The notes: generated from the sequence alone by a model not told the origin. A DNA stretch of 5,271 nucleotides from Sva-07 sp035529175 (GCA_035529175.1 DATKXG010000047.1:1-5271); one strand, 5' to 3'. Shown: positions 1 to 5,035, counted from the first letter of the stretch. Numbers and translations: made by a program.

Positions 1-279
1 GAGGAGAAGGAAGCCCGAGAACAGGCGGTCGGCGGCTACGACGTGGCCCACGAGGTGTGGGACATGGCGCTCGCCGGACACGTGCGCGAGGCGCTGGAAA
101 CATTGCAGCAGGGCGAGCGCGAGGCCATCGAGCTCGCGTACTTTGGTGGATTGACGTACAAAGAAGTAGCTGACCGACTCGGCGAACCCGAGGGCACGGT
201 GAAGAGCCGGATTCGTTCCGGCCTGAAGCGGCTCCGTGGTGAACTGGTTCAGGCCGGCGTGACCGTGGGTGGTGAGTGA
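1..279 (+). CDS. ECF-family RNA polymerase sigma-70 factor, C-terminal part (5' end outside window)
   Basis: The reading frame is open from base 1 and ends at TGA 277-279, giving 92 visible residues, so the start and region 2 lie upstream of the window. The visible part is sigma region 4. Residues 28-50 carry the LPxxxRxAIEL-type helix (here ALETLQQGEREAIELAYFGG), and residues 52-78 form the helix-turn-helix that contacts the -35 element (TYKEVADRLG, then GTVKSRIRSGLKRLR). The AYFGGLTYKEVA wording is typical of the SigK-like ECF group. The gene is followed after one base by an RskA-family anti-sigma factor, which is the normal genetic partner and strengthens the call. The protein would direct RNA polymerase in the cytoplasm when freed from its anti-sigma factor. 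A start inside the window (GTG 43) is possible on paper but would remove regions 1-3, so it is not chosen. Assignment to a particular ECF group rests on the neighbour and is an inference. Confidence 0.93.
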   Translation, partial: EEKEAREQAVGGYDVAHEVWDMALAGHVREALETLQQGEREAIELAYFGGLTYKEVADRLGEPEGTVKSRIRSGLKRLRGELVQAGVTVGGE

Positions 280-280
280 G

Positions 281-1042
281 ATGGCTGGAACGATGGACGA
301 CATGACCGGTCCCTCCGGCGACATCTACGACCTCGATGAGCTGCTGGGTGCTTACGCCCTCGACGCCGTCGACGCCGACGAGCGTCACCGTGTCGATGAC
401 TATCTCGAGATCAACCCGCGGGCGTCGGCCGAGGTGCAGGCGCACCGCGAGGTGGCCACCATGCTCGCGTTCACCGGGATGGACGCTCCCGAGGATCTGT
501 GGGGACGGATCTCCGACGAGATCGGCGAGGTCGCGCCGCCTCCCGGGCCGGAACTCGCCAAGGTGATGTCGCTCGACGACCATCCCCGCCGTCGGCGCAT
601 CTCGGCGGTGACGCCGTGGTTGATGTCGGCCGCCGCTGCGGCAGTGGTGATCTTCGTGGCGGTCGGGCTCGCCGACAACGCCGACGCTCCGAACGAGCCG
701 TTGGCGAACGCCGTCGAGCTCGCCCAGGCTGATCGCGACTCGCTGACGACCGTCCTCGTTGCCGAAGGCTCCGATGCCTCCGCCGAGGCGATCATCGACC
801 AGGACGGTCACGGCTTCGTACTCGCCCGTGACCTGCCGACGCTCCCCGAGGGCCAGACGTATCAGCTGTGGGGCGTCGTCGAGGGTGGCGACGTGATCTC
901 GCTCGGCATCTTCGGTCCGAACCCCGAGATCGAGACCTTCACCGTCGAAGGCACGGTCGACGCGTTGGCGATCACCATCGAGGAGTACCCCGGCGTGATC
1001 AGCAACGGGAACCCCGACGGCGCCTTCGTCGGCACCTTCTGA
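281..1042 (+). CDS. rskA: RskA-family membrane-anchored anti-sigma factor
   Basis: This 253-residue protein starts one base after the sigma-factor stop. ATG 281 is chosen because GGTGAG at 271-276 can serve as its ribosome-binding site; GTG 269 would overlap the sigma gene without such a site, and ATG 293 is a shorter alternative. Residues about 15-65 form the cytoplasmic anti-sigma domain (LDELLGAYALDAVDADER). Residues about 108-130 are a single membrane span (ISAVTPWLMSAAAAAVV onward). Residues about 135-253 match the extracytoplasmic RskA C-terminal domain, with the diagnostic LPEGQTYQLWGV and LAITIEEYPG segments. The protein should hold the upstream sigma factor inactive at the membrane; in Mycobacterium RskA, release proceeds by regulated intramembrane proteolysis (family knowledge). 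There is no Cys anywhere in the anti-sigma domain, so this is the zinc-free form and not a ZAS-type HxxxCxxC protein. The gene is probably co-transcribed with the sigma gene. Confidence 0.92.
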   Translation: MAGTMDDMTGPSGDIYDLDELLGAYALDAVDADERHRVDDYLEINPRASAEVQAHREVATMLAFTGMDAPEDLWGRISDEIGEVAPPPGPELAKVMSLDDHPRRRRISAVTPWLMSAAAAAVVIFVAVGLADNADAPNEPLANAVELAQADRDSLTTVLVAEGSDASAEAIIDQDGHGFVLARDLPTLPEGQTYQLWGVVEGGDVISLGIFGPNPEIETFTVEGTVDALAITIEEYPGVISNGNPDGAFVGTF

Positions 1043-1074
1043 CGATCCAACGCCAGCGCTCCACCCCCGCCAGC

Positions 1075-1112
1075 GATGAGCGAAGAGCCGCCATTCGGGC
1101 GGTTCGCTCATC
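1075..1112 (+). repeat. 38-bp palindromic repeat, copy 1 (best-paired copy)
   Basis: The unit begins GATGAGCGAA and ends TTCGCTCATC, a perfect 10-bp outer stem. Inside it, after a 3-nt bulge (GAG), CCGCC pairs with GGCGG around the loop ATTCG, giving 15 bp of stem in 38 nt. Relative to the other copies it carries C at position 31 and C at position 14, both of which restore Watson-Crick pairing (G8-C31, C14-G28). It begins 33 bases after the anti-sigma stop codon and could also act as a transcription terminator hairpin, although no T-tract follows. Confidence 0.9.
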
Positions 1113-1135
1113 ACAGGGGTGTGGTTCGGGGTTGC

Positions 1136-1173
1136 GATGAGCGAAGTGTCGGTATTGGGGCGGTTGGCTCATC
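1136..1173 (+). repeat. 38-bp palindromic repeat, copy 2
   Basis: The same 38-bp unit lies 61 bp downstream of copy 1 in the same orientation. The outer arms GCGATGAGC (1134-1142) and GCTCATCGC (1167-1175) pair over 9 bp. Compared with copy 4 it differs at positions 17, 18 and 22, which weakens the inner stem (one G/G mismatch and one T-G wobble). It is the most diverged of the four copies. Confidence 0.88.
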
Positions 1174-1203
1174 GCTGGGCGGTTGGTGGTGGAGTCGAAG
1201 TCG

Positions 1204-1209
1204 TAGCCT
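1204..1209 (+). promoter_or_regulatory. Candidate -10 element for a leaderless psuG transcript
   Basis: TAGCCT fits the actinobacterial TANNNT -10 pattern and ends exactly 6 bases before GTG 1216, the spacing expected if transcription starts on the first base of the start codon. No convincing -35 hexamer is seen. GGAGG at 1210-1214 overlaps this short interval and is too close to serve GTG 1216 as a normal Shine-Dalgarno site, though it could serve TTG 1219. Confidence 0.35.
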
Positions 1210-1215
1210 GGAGGG

Positions 1216-2124
1216 GTGTTGACACCGGTCTGTTCCGAGGAAGTCCGTGCGGCGATCGACGAGGGGCGGCCGGTGGTGGCGCTCGAGTCGACGATCTTCT
1301 CCCACCTCGGGTTGCCGTCGCCGCACAACCGTGAGGCACTCGAGCGGTGCACGGCAGCGGTGCGAGCCGGTGGTGCAACTCCGGCGGTCACCGCGGTGCT
1401 CGACGGTGTCGTGCGGCTCGGTTTGACCGACGACGAACACCAGCGCATTCTCGGCCCGGCGCGCAAGGCGGCGGAGCGCGACGTGGCAGTGGCCGTCGGG
1501 CAACGCTGGGACGTCGGCGCTACCACCGTGTCCGCCTCGGTGGCGATCGCTGCCGCAGCCGGGGTGAGCGTGTTCGCAACCGGCGGGATCGGCGGAGTGC
1601 ACCGCGGCAGCGTGCTGACCGGCGACATCTCCGCCGACCTCGATGCGATCGCCTCGCACCCGGTGGTCACGGTGTCGGCCGGCGCCAAGGCGTTCCTGGA
1701 TCTGCCGCGGACGCTCGAGTTCCTCGAGACTGCGGGTGCCCCGGTGCTCGGCTGGCGGCACGACTGGTTCCCGGCGTTCTACACCCGGTCGTCCGGCCTG
1801 CCGGTGCCGCATCGTGTCGAGGCTGCCGACGATGTCGCTCGGATCTTCGCCGCTCGCAGTCGCCCGTCGTCGGGGGTCCTCCTGACGGTGCCGATTCCCG
1901 AGGAAGCCGAACTCGACGCTGCCGAACTCGATGCGGTGCTCACGGACGCCCTGGACGACTGCGAGCGTGCGGGGATCGTCGGTGCCGAGATCACCCCCTT
2001 CGTCCTCGGTCGAATCGCCGCAGCCACGGAGGGCCGCAGCGTTCCGGCGAACCTCGCGCTCGCCGAGAACAACGCGGCGGTCGCCGCCGAGGTCGCCGTC
2101 GCCATCGCCATCGCCATGCGCTGA
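1216..2124 (+). CDS. psuG: Pseudouridine-5'-phosphate glycosidase PsuG
   Basis: This is a complete 302-residue protein, the normal family length of about 300. PsuG cleaves the C-glycosidic bond of pseudouridine 5'-phosphate to give uracil and ribose 5-phosphate in pseudouridine salvage; it is cytoplasmic. Signature segments run in order: VALEST (residues 21-26), PHNREA (36-41), the GATTV and FATGGIGGVHRG blocks (101-131), DISADL (137-142), SAGAKAFLDLP (154-164), WFPAFYTRSSG, PIPEE, EITPF and NLALAENN near the C-terminus. By family alignment E24, D141 and K158 correspond to the E. coli catalytic Glu31, Asp149 and Schiff-base Lys166, and the terminal Asn is kept, so the enzyme should be active. 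The start is GTG 1216, favoured by a -10-like TAGCCT six bases upstream; TTG 1219 with GGAGG four bases before it is a real alternative that changes one residue. The partner kinase psuK is not adjacent on either side. Twin palindromic elements flank the gene. Confidence 0.96.
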   Translation: MLTPVCSEEVRAAIDEGRPVVALESTIFSHLGLPSPHNREALERCTAAVRAGGATPAVTAVLDGVVRLGLTDDEHQRILGPARKAAERDVAVAVGQRWDVGATTVSASVAIAAAAGVSVFATGGIGGVHRGSVLTGDISADLDAIASHPVVTVSAGAKAFLDLPRTLEFLETAGAPVLGWRHDWFPAFYTRSSGLPVPHRVEAADDVARIFAARSRPSSGVLLTVPIPEEAELDAAELDAVLTDALDDCERAGIVGAEITPFVLGRIAAATEGRSVPANLALAENNAAVAAEVAVAIAIAMR

Positions 2125-2141
2125 CCCGCCCCACCGCCAGC

Positions 2142-2179
2142 GATGAGCGAAGTGTCGCCATTCGGGCCGTTGGCTCATC
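2142..2179 (+). repeat. 38-bp palindromic repeat, copy 3
   Basis: This copy is identical to copy 4 except C instead of G at unit position 27 (base 2168), which breaks one inner-stem pair. The outer arms are GATGAGC and GCTCATC. It begins 17 bases after the psuG stop codon. The left neighbour CCGCCAGC is the same 8 bases that precede copy 1. Confidence 0.9.
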
Positions 2180-2202
2180 GGTGGGGGTTTCGACGGGCGA
2201 GC

Positions 2203-2240
2203 GATGAGCGAAGTGTCGCCATTCGGGCGGTTGGCTCATC
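2203..2240 (+). repeat. 38-bp palindromic repeat, copy 4 (closest to consensus)
   Basis: The outer arms GCGATGAGC (2201-2209) and GCTCATCGC (2234-2242) pair over 9 bp. After a G/G mismatch and two A-T pairs there is a GTG bulge, and TCGCC pairs with GGCGG around the loop ATTCG. At each position where the four copies differ, this copy carries the majority base. It lies 18 bases from the stop codon of the minus-strand flavodoxin-fold gene. Confidence 0.9.
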
Positions 2241-2258
2241 GCAGCGCTGGTGGTGGCG

Positions 2259-2849
2259 TCAGGCCAGGCGGCCCATCCGTCGCTCGACCCGGTCGAGGAA
2301 GGCGGCGCGTTCGTCGTCGGACGCGTTGTCGATCCCGTACATCGCGAGCCACGTCGTGCGGGCGAATGGATGGCACATCGAGCGCAGGCTGCGCGTCAGC
2401 GTGCGCTTGCCGCTCTCGCCCTCGACCATGTTGATCAGCTTCGGCGAGCCGTGCGTGGTGACGGCCACGAGGCGGCGCACGTTGCGCAATTCGGGTCGGA
2501 GCCGATTCGCTCCGTCCGGCAAGGTCCACGCAACGCCGTTCACCCACACCCGGTCGATCCAACCCTTGAGCATCGCCGGCTGGCCCGACCACCACGTCGG
2601 ATACACCAGCACCAGCGTGTCGCACCACCGCAGGTCCTCGCCGTACGAGCTGATCGACGGATCGGTCCCCGCCACCAGGTGGTTCGCCCGTTCGGTTGCG
2701 GTGAATGCAGGATCGAAGCCGTCGGCGTACAGATCGGTCAGGCGGACCTCGGCACCTGCGGCCGTGAGCCCGGTCACGATCCGATCGCGGGTGGCGGCCA
2801 CGAACGACTCCTCCGACGGATGGCAGTACACGACGAGTGCCCGCGTCAT
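2259..2849 (-). CDS. Flavodoxin-fold NAD(P)H:quinone oxidoreductase-like protein (second paralogue)
   Basis: This 196-residue protein belongs to the Flavodoxin_2 / NQO1-like family: FMN- or FAD-dependent cytoplasmic oxidoreductases that typically transfer two electrons from NAD(P)H to quinones or similar acceptors. The N-terminal strand ALVVYCHPSEESF (residues 4-16) carries the flavin-phosphate loop. LVYPTWWSGQPAMLKGW (81-97) is the family hallmark that contacts the isoalloxazine and forms the dimer face, and TTHGSP (131-136) is the third flavin loop. The C-terminus holds ARTTWLAMYGID and a helix. ATG 2849 is chosen because it overlaps the upstream stop codon as ATGA, implying translational coupling; further upstream in the same frame the codons are shadow of the neighbouring gene. 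It is a diverged tandem copy of the gene at 2846-3439. The exact substrate is unknown; azoreductase or nitroreductase activity is also possible. Confidence 0.9.
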   Translation of the reverse strand: MTRALVVYCHPSEESFVAATRDRIVTGLTAAGAEVRLTDLYADGFDPAFTATERANHLVAGTDPSISSYGEDLRWCDTLVLVYPTWWSGQPAMLKGWIDRVWVNGVAWTLPDGANRLRPELRNVRRLVAVTTHGSPKLINMVEGESGKRTLTRSLRSMCHPFARTTWLAMYGIDNASDDERAAFLDRVERRMGRLA

Positions 2850-3439
2850 CGCAATTCCGCCATCTGTCGTTGGATCCGGGCGAGGAACTCGCTGCGCTGC
2901 GCCTCCGTCGACGTGTCGATCGCGTAGAGACCGAGCCAGGTCGTGCGTACCCGCAGTCCACAGCTCATTCGCAGCGCTCTGGTGACGATCCGGCGACCGT
3001 TGTCGTTGACCAGGCGGACGTACCACTTCGGCGAGCCGTACGTGGAGACCCCGACCAGTCGCCGCATCTGCCCGAGGCCGGGGCGCACCTTGTTGGTGCG
3101 CTCGTCGAAGACGAAGCCGACGCCGGGCACCAGCACCCGCTCGAGCCAGCCCTTGAGCATCGCCGGGAGCCCGCTCCACCACGTCGGGTACACGAACACG
3201 ATCGCTTCCGCGCGCTGGACGAGCGCTGCGTGCTCGGCGACCATCGGGTCGAGGATCGGTGAGTCGCCGTGGTAGGCGTGGCGCTCGTCCGGTGTCATCG
3301 CGATCCGAAAGCCCAGGTCGTAGAGGTCGAGGACCACCACCTCGTGGCCGGCCGACCGCAGTCCGGCTTCCGCTCGGGCGGCCAGTGCGTGACAGTAGCT
3401 GTCGGTCGACGGGTGAGCGACGACGACCAGCGAGAGCAT
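2846..3439 (-). CDS. Flavodoxin-fold NAD(P)H:quinone oxidoreductase-like protein (first paralogue)
   Basis: This 197-residue Flavodoxin_2-family protein is the upstream member of the tandem pair. It shows SLVVVAHPSTDSYCHAL (residues 3-19, flavin phosphate loop), VFVYPTWWSGLPAMLKGW (81-98, flavin and dimer contact), STYGSPKWY (132-140) and a C-terminal VRTTWLGLYAID block. The length and motif spacing match its downstream neighbour almost residue for residue, so the two arose by duplication. ATG 3439 follows the exporter stop codon after a single base, and its own stop overlaps the next start by four bases, so it is in the middle of a three-gene operon. Because the family normally works as homodimers with the active site at the interface, the pair may form a heterodimer (inference). 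The substrate cannot be told from sequence; a reductase for quinones or electrophiles is the default reading. Confidence 0.9.
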   Translation of the reverse strand: MLSLVVVAHPSTDSYCHALAARAEAGLRSAGHEVVVLDLYDLGFRIAMTPDERHAYHGDSPILDPMVAEHAALVQRAEAIVFVYPTWWSGLPAMLKGWLERVLVPGVGFVFDERTNKVRPGLGQMRRLVGVSTYGSPKWYVRLVNDNGRRIVTRALRMSCGLRVRTTWLGLYAIDTSTEAQRSEFLARIQRQMAELR

Positions 3440-3440
3440 C

Positions 3441-4253
3441 TCAGTCGCTCGCCGGGAGGGACGGTGCCGGCTGTTCTGCGGCCGGCGTCGATCGCAGCGA
3501 CAGCAACTGGGTGATCGCCACGAACACGAGCAGCAGGGCGAACATGATGTTCGACAGCTGATCGCTCATTCGATCGGAGATCGTGCCGCCGATGACAGCG
3601 CTGATGGCGCCGAATCCGCCGACCACAGCGGCGACCCGGATGTCGGCGTTGGCTTTCTTGCGGTTGCGGATCGTGCCCATGATCGCCGTCGGGACGATCA
3701 CGGCGACCGACGTGCCCTTGGCGACCACCGGCACCATGCCGAGGATGACGACCATCGCCGGCACCATGATCACACCGCCACCGATACCGAGCAGTCCGGC
3801 GAGTGTGCCGGTGAGGAGACCGACGGCGATGAGCAGCAGCGCCATCGCGACGGTGAGGTCGGACCGGCCCGTCGAGTCGGTGCTGATCGCGAGTCGGGTG
3901 GCCGTGGCGAGCACGGTGATGACGAAGATGACGATCAGCACGTTCTTTGGGATGATGTGCAGCAACGTGGTGCCGACGATGGCGCCCGCGATCGCGCCGA
4001 TCGCGAGGAAGAACGCCACGGCCCAGTCGACGTTGCCGTGCGACACGTAGGTGATCAGGCTCGCCGCGGCGATCGGCAGGGTCGCGGCGAGCGAGGTGCC
4101 GTGTGCGAGGCGACGGTCCATCCCGGCGAGGCTCACCAACCCCGGCACGATGATCAGCCCGCCGCCGACGCCGAACAGCCCGCCGAGCAGGCCCGCAGCC
4201 AGGCCGACGATCACCGCCTGGCTGAACTTGACGGAACTGTGGGAGAGCGGCAC
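3441..4253 (-). CDS. TauE/SafE-family membrane exporter (sulfite/anion permease-like)
   Basis: This 270-residue integral membrane protein consists almost entirely of hydrophobic spans, about eight by eye. It shows the internal duplication typical of the TauE/SafE (DUF81) family: GLLGGLFGVGGGLIIVPGLV (residues 21-40) is repeated as GTLAGLLGIGGGVIMVPAMV (149-168), each followed by a conserved (H/K)GTS box (51-54 and 179-182). Characterised relatives move sulfite, sulfoacetate or other organosulfur anions across the cytoplasmic membrane, but many members have no known substrate. The C-terminal tail (residues about 255-270, Pro/Ala/Ser-rich) is polar. The start is GTG 4253: there is no clear Shine-Dalgarno site, but a TAACGT -10-like hexamer lies eight bases upstream, consistent with a nearly leaderless mRNA. 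It is the first gene of an operon with two flavodoxin-fold oxidoreductases, with one base between it and the next gene. Confidence 0.92.
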   Translation of the reverse strand: MPLSHSSVKFSQAVIVGLAAGLLGGLFGVGGGLIIVPGLVSLAGMDRRLAHGTSLAATLPIAAASLITYVSHGNVDWAVAFFLAIGAIAGAIVGTTLLHIIPKNVLIVIFVITVLATATRLAISTDSTGRSDLTVAMALLLIAVGLLTGTLAGLLGIGGGVIMVPAMVVILGMVPVVAKGTSVAVIVPTAIMGTIRNRKKANADIRVAAVVGGFGAISAVIGGTISDRMSDQLSNIMFALLLVFVAITQLLSLRSTPAAEQPAPSLPASD

Positions 4254-4261
4254 CGGGACCG

Positions 4262-4267
4262 ACGTTA
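4262..4267 (-). promoter_or_regulatory. Candidate -10 element for the exporter operon (near-leaderless)
   Basis: On the minus strand TAACGT fits TANNNT and is separated from GTG 4253 by eight bases, so a transcript would have a leader of zero to two bases. No good -35 match is seen at 16-18 bp. The same arrangement is found upstream of psuG and of the gene at 5092. Confidence 0.35.
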
Positions 4268-4343
4268 GGCGGCGTCGGGCCGGGGTGCGCGTTCTCGGCC
4301 CAGCACGGTCCCGATCGGCGCCGCCTCTCGAACGGCCGGCATA

Positions 4344-4386
4344 CTCGTGAACGCGTGCGGGTTCTGGCCCCGCACGGGTTCACGAG
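4344..4386 (-). terminator. Strong 18-bp-stem hairpin, probable terminator of the acetyltransferase gene
   Basis: The arms CTCGTGAACGCGTGCGGG (4344-4361) and CCCGCACGGGTTCACGAG (4369-4386) are complementary over 18 positions with one mismatch (G4353 against G4377), and the loop is TTCTGGC (4362-4368). The hairpin sits 16 bases past the stop codon of the minus-strand GNAT gene and ahead of the next minus-strand promoter, the position expected for a terminator. There is no T-tract on either side, as is common for actinobacterial hairpin terminators. Its sequence is unrelated to the 38-bp palindromes. Confidence 0.7.
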
Positions 4387-4402
4387 AACGGGCGGTCGGG
4401 GG

Positions 4403-5035
4403 TCAGTCGCCGAGAAGGGCGCGAAGGCGTGCCTCGATCGCCGGCCACTCGTCGACGATGATCGAGTACGTCGCGGTGTCGCGCAGCGCGGCGTCCTCGC
4501 CGGCTCGCGTCGAGCGTCGATGCCGCCGCATCACGCCTTCGAAGGTCGCGCCGAGTCGCTCGATCGCCCGGCGGCTCTGGTCGTTGCGGGCATCGGTGCA
4601 GATTGCCACCCGCTGCACGTTCCACACGTCGAACGCGTGCGTCAGCAGCAGGAGCTTGGCTTCGCTGTTGATCGGCGTGCGCTGGGCCGGGGCTGACAGC
4701 CATGTCCCGCCGATCTCCACCTCGTCGGGCCCGGCACGCCCGAGCGGCCACGCCGGGTTGAGGATGCGGGTACAGCCCACGACCACGCCGTCGGCGACGC
4801 GCCGCTGCACGAACGGTGCCGCACGCCCGCGCGCCGCATCGTCGAGCAGCCACTGCACGTACTCGGCGGTCTCAGCCCGGCCGTCGGGCACCTGCGTGTA
4901 CCCGAAGCTGGCCCGATCACCGCTCCCCGCGGCCGTGATCTCGTCGACGTGGTCGGCCCGCAACGGCTCCAGGAGCACGAATCGACCAGCCAGTGCAACG
5001 ACGGAGAGCTCGGTCACCAACACATCTTGGCGCAT
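4403..5035 (-). CDS. GNAT-family N-acetyltransferase, RimJ/RimL type
   Basis: This 210-residue cytoplasmic protein is of the Acetyltransf_3 (RimJ/RimL-like) type, which moves the acetyl group of acetyl-CoA to an amine, often a protein N-terminus or a small molecule. The family opening is LAGRFVLLEPLRADHVDEI (residues 15-33). EIGGTWLSAPAQRTPINSEA (107-126) covers the strand and acetyl-CoA loop, followed by the helix KLLLLTHAF. VQRVAICTDARNDQSRRAIE (140-159) and RLGATFEGVMRRH are the C-terminal hallmark. The usual RGxG/A acetyl-CoA loop reads QRTPIN here, a variant I believe occurs in a subgroup of the family, so activity is still likely. ATG 5035 gives the longest form; GTG 5017 is an alternative with CAAGAT, a near -10 hexamer, six bases upstream, and would begin MTELSVVALAGR. 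The gene is divergent from the one at 5092 and followed by a strong hairpin. The substrate is unknown. Confidence 0.9.
   Translation of the reverse strand: MRQDVLVTELSVVALAGRFVLLEPLRADHVDEITAAGSGDRASFGYTQVPDGRAETAEYVQWLLDDAARGRAAPFVQRRVADGVVVGCTRILNPAWPLGRAGPDEVEIGGTWLSAPAQRTPINSEAKLLLLTHAFDVWNVQRVAICTDARNDQSRRAIERLGATFEGVMRRHRRSTRAGEDAALRDTATYSIIVDEWPAIEARLRALLGD

Larger units (their letters stand above)
1061..1192. repeat. Twin-hairpin element A (two 38-bp palindromes plus flanks)
   Basis: This intergenic element fills most of the gap between the anti-sigma gene and psuG. It contains palindromic units at 1075-1112 and 1136-1173, starting 61 bp apart, with a 23-nt G-rich spacer. The outer flanks are themselves related in inverted orientation: CCGCCAGC lies directly left of unit 1, and GCTGGGCGG directly right of unit 2, so the whole element is bounded by roughly (CCGCC)CAGCGATGAGC inverted ends. 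A TGGTGGTGG tract (1184-1192) closes the right side and CCACC (1061-1065) the left. The element resembles a REP/BIME or MITE-like structure, but I cannot name a family. The outer limits are set by eye from similarity with the second element at 2131-2256. Confidence 0.75.
2131..2256. repeat. Twin-hairpin element B (two 38-bp palindromes plus flanks)
   Basis: This is the second twin element, between the convergent ends of psuG (stop 2124) and the minus-strand flavodoxin-fold gene (stop 2259). Its units at 2142-2179 and 2203-2240 again start exactly 61 bp apart with a 23-nt spacer, matching the spacer of element A at only about 11 of 23 positions. The left flank is CCACCGCCAGC (2131-2141). The right flank reads GCAGC then GCTGGTGGTGG (to 2256), which is the left flank in inverted orientation with a few extra bases. 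By position it could act as a bidirectional terminator for the two converging transcripts. Confidence 0.75.

Noticed and set aside
1116..1160. Possible G-quadruplex from GGGG runs at 1116-1119, 1128-1131 and 1157-1160
   Set aside because: There are only three runs of four and the third is 25 bases away, across a hairpin arm; the hairpin explains the region better.
1219..1224. TTGACA as a consensus -35 promoter hexamer
   Set aside because: It lies at codons 2-3 of psuG and has no -10 element at 16-18 bp downstream; it is coding sequence by coincidence.
1111..2178. Long minus-strand open frame (355 codons) antisense to psuG
   Set aside because: It starts inside repeat copy 3, has Arg/His/Asp-rich low-complexity composition typical of shadow frames in high-GC genes, and covers a gene whose family motifs are certain.
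1075..2240. The repeated 38-bp palindromes as a CRISPR array
   Set aside because: There are only two units per cluster, they are intergenic at gene ends, the spacers are G-rich and only 23 nt, and a 909-bp psuG gene separates the pairs. No cas gene is present.
2236..2927. Plus- and minus-strand frames across the flavodoxin-fold region (225-280 codons)
   Set aside because: No motifs, skewed Arg/Pro/His composition, and antisense or out of frame to two clearly recognised enzymes.
2850..3182. N-terminal extension of the second flavodoxin-fold protein to 307 residues
   Set aside because: The extension lies wholly within the coding region of the first paralogue and has no family similarity; the protein has a proper flavodoxin start at ATG 2849 with an ATGA overlap.
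3295..4383. Minus-strand open frame of 362 codons overlapping the exporter and first flavodoxin-fold gene
   Set aside because: It is in another frame on the same strand as the real genes, is Arg/His/Gly-rich without domain motifs, and is explained as a GC-driven shadow of the exporter.
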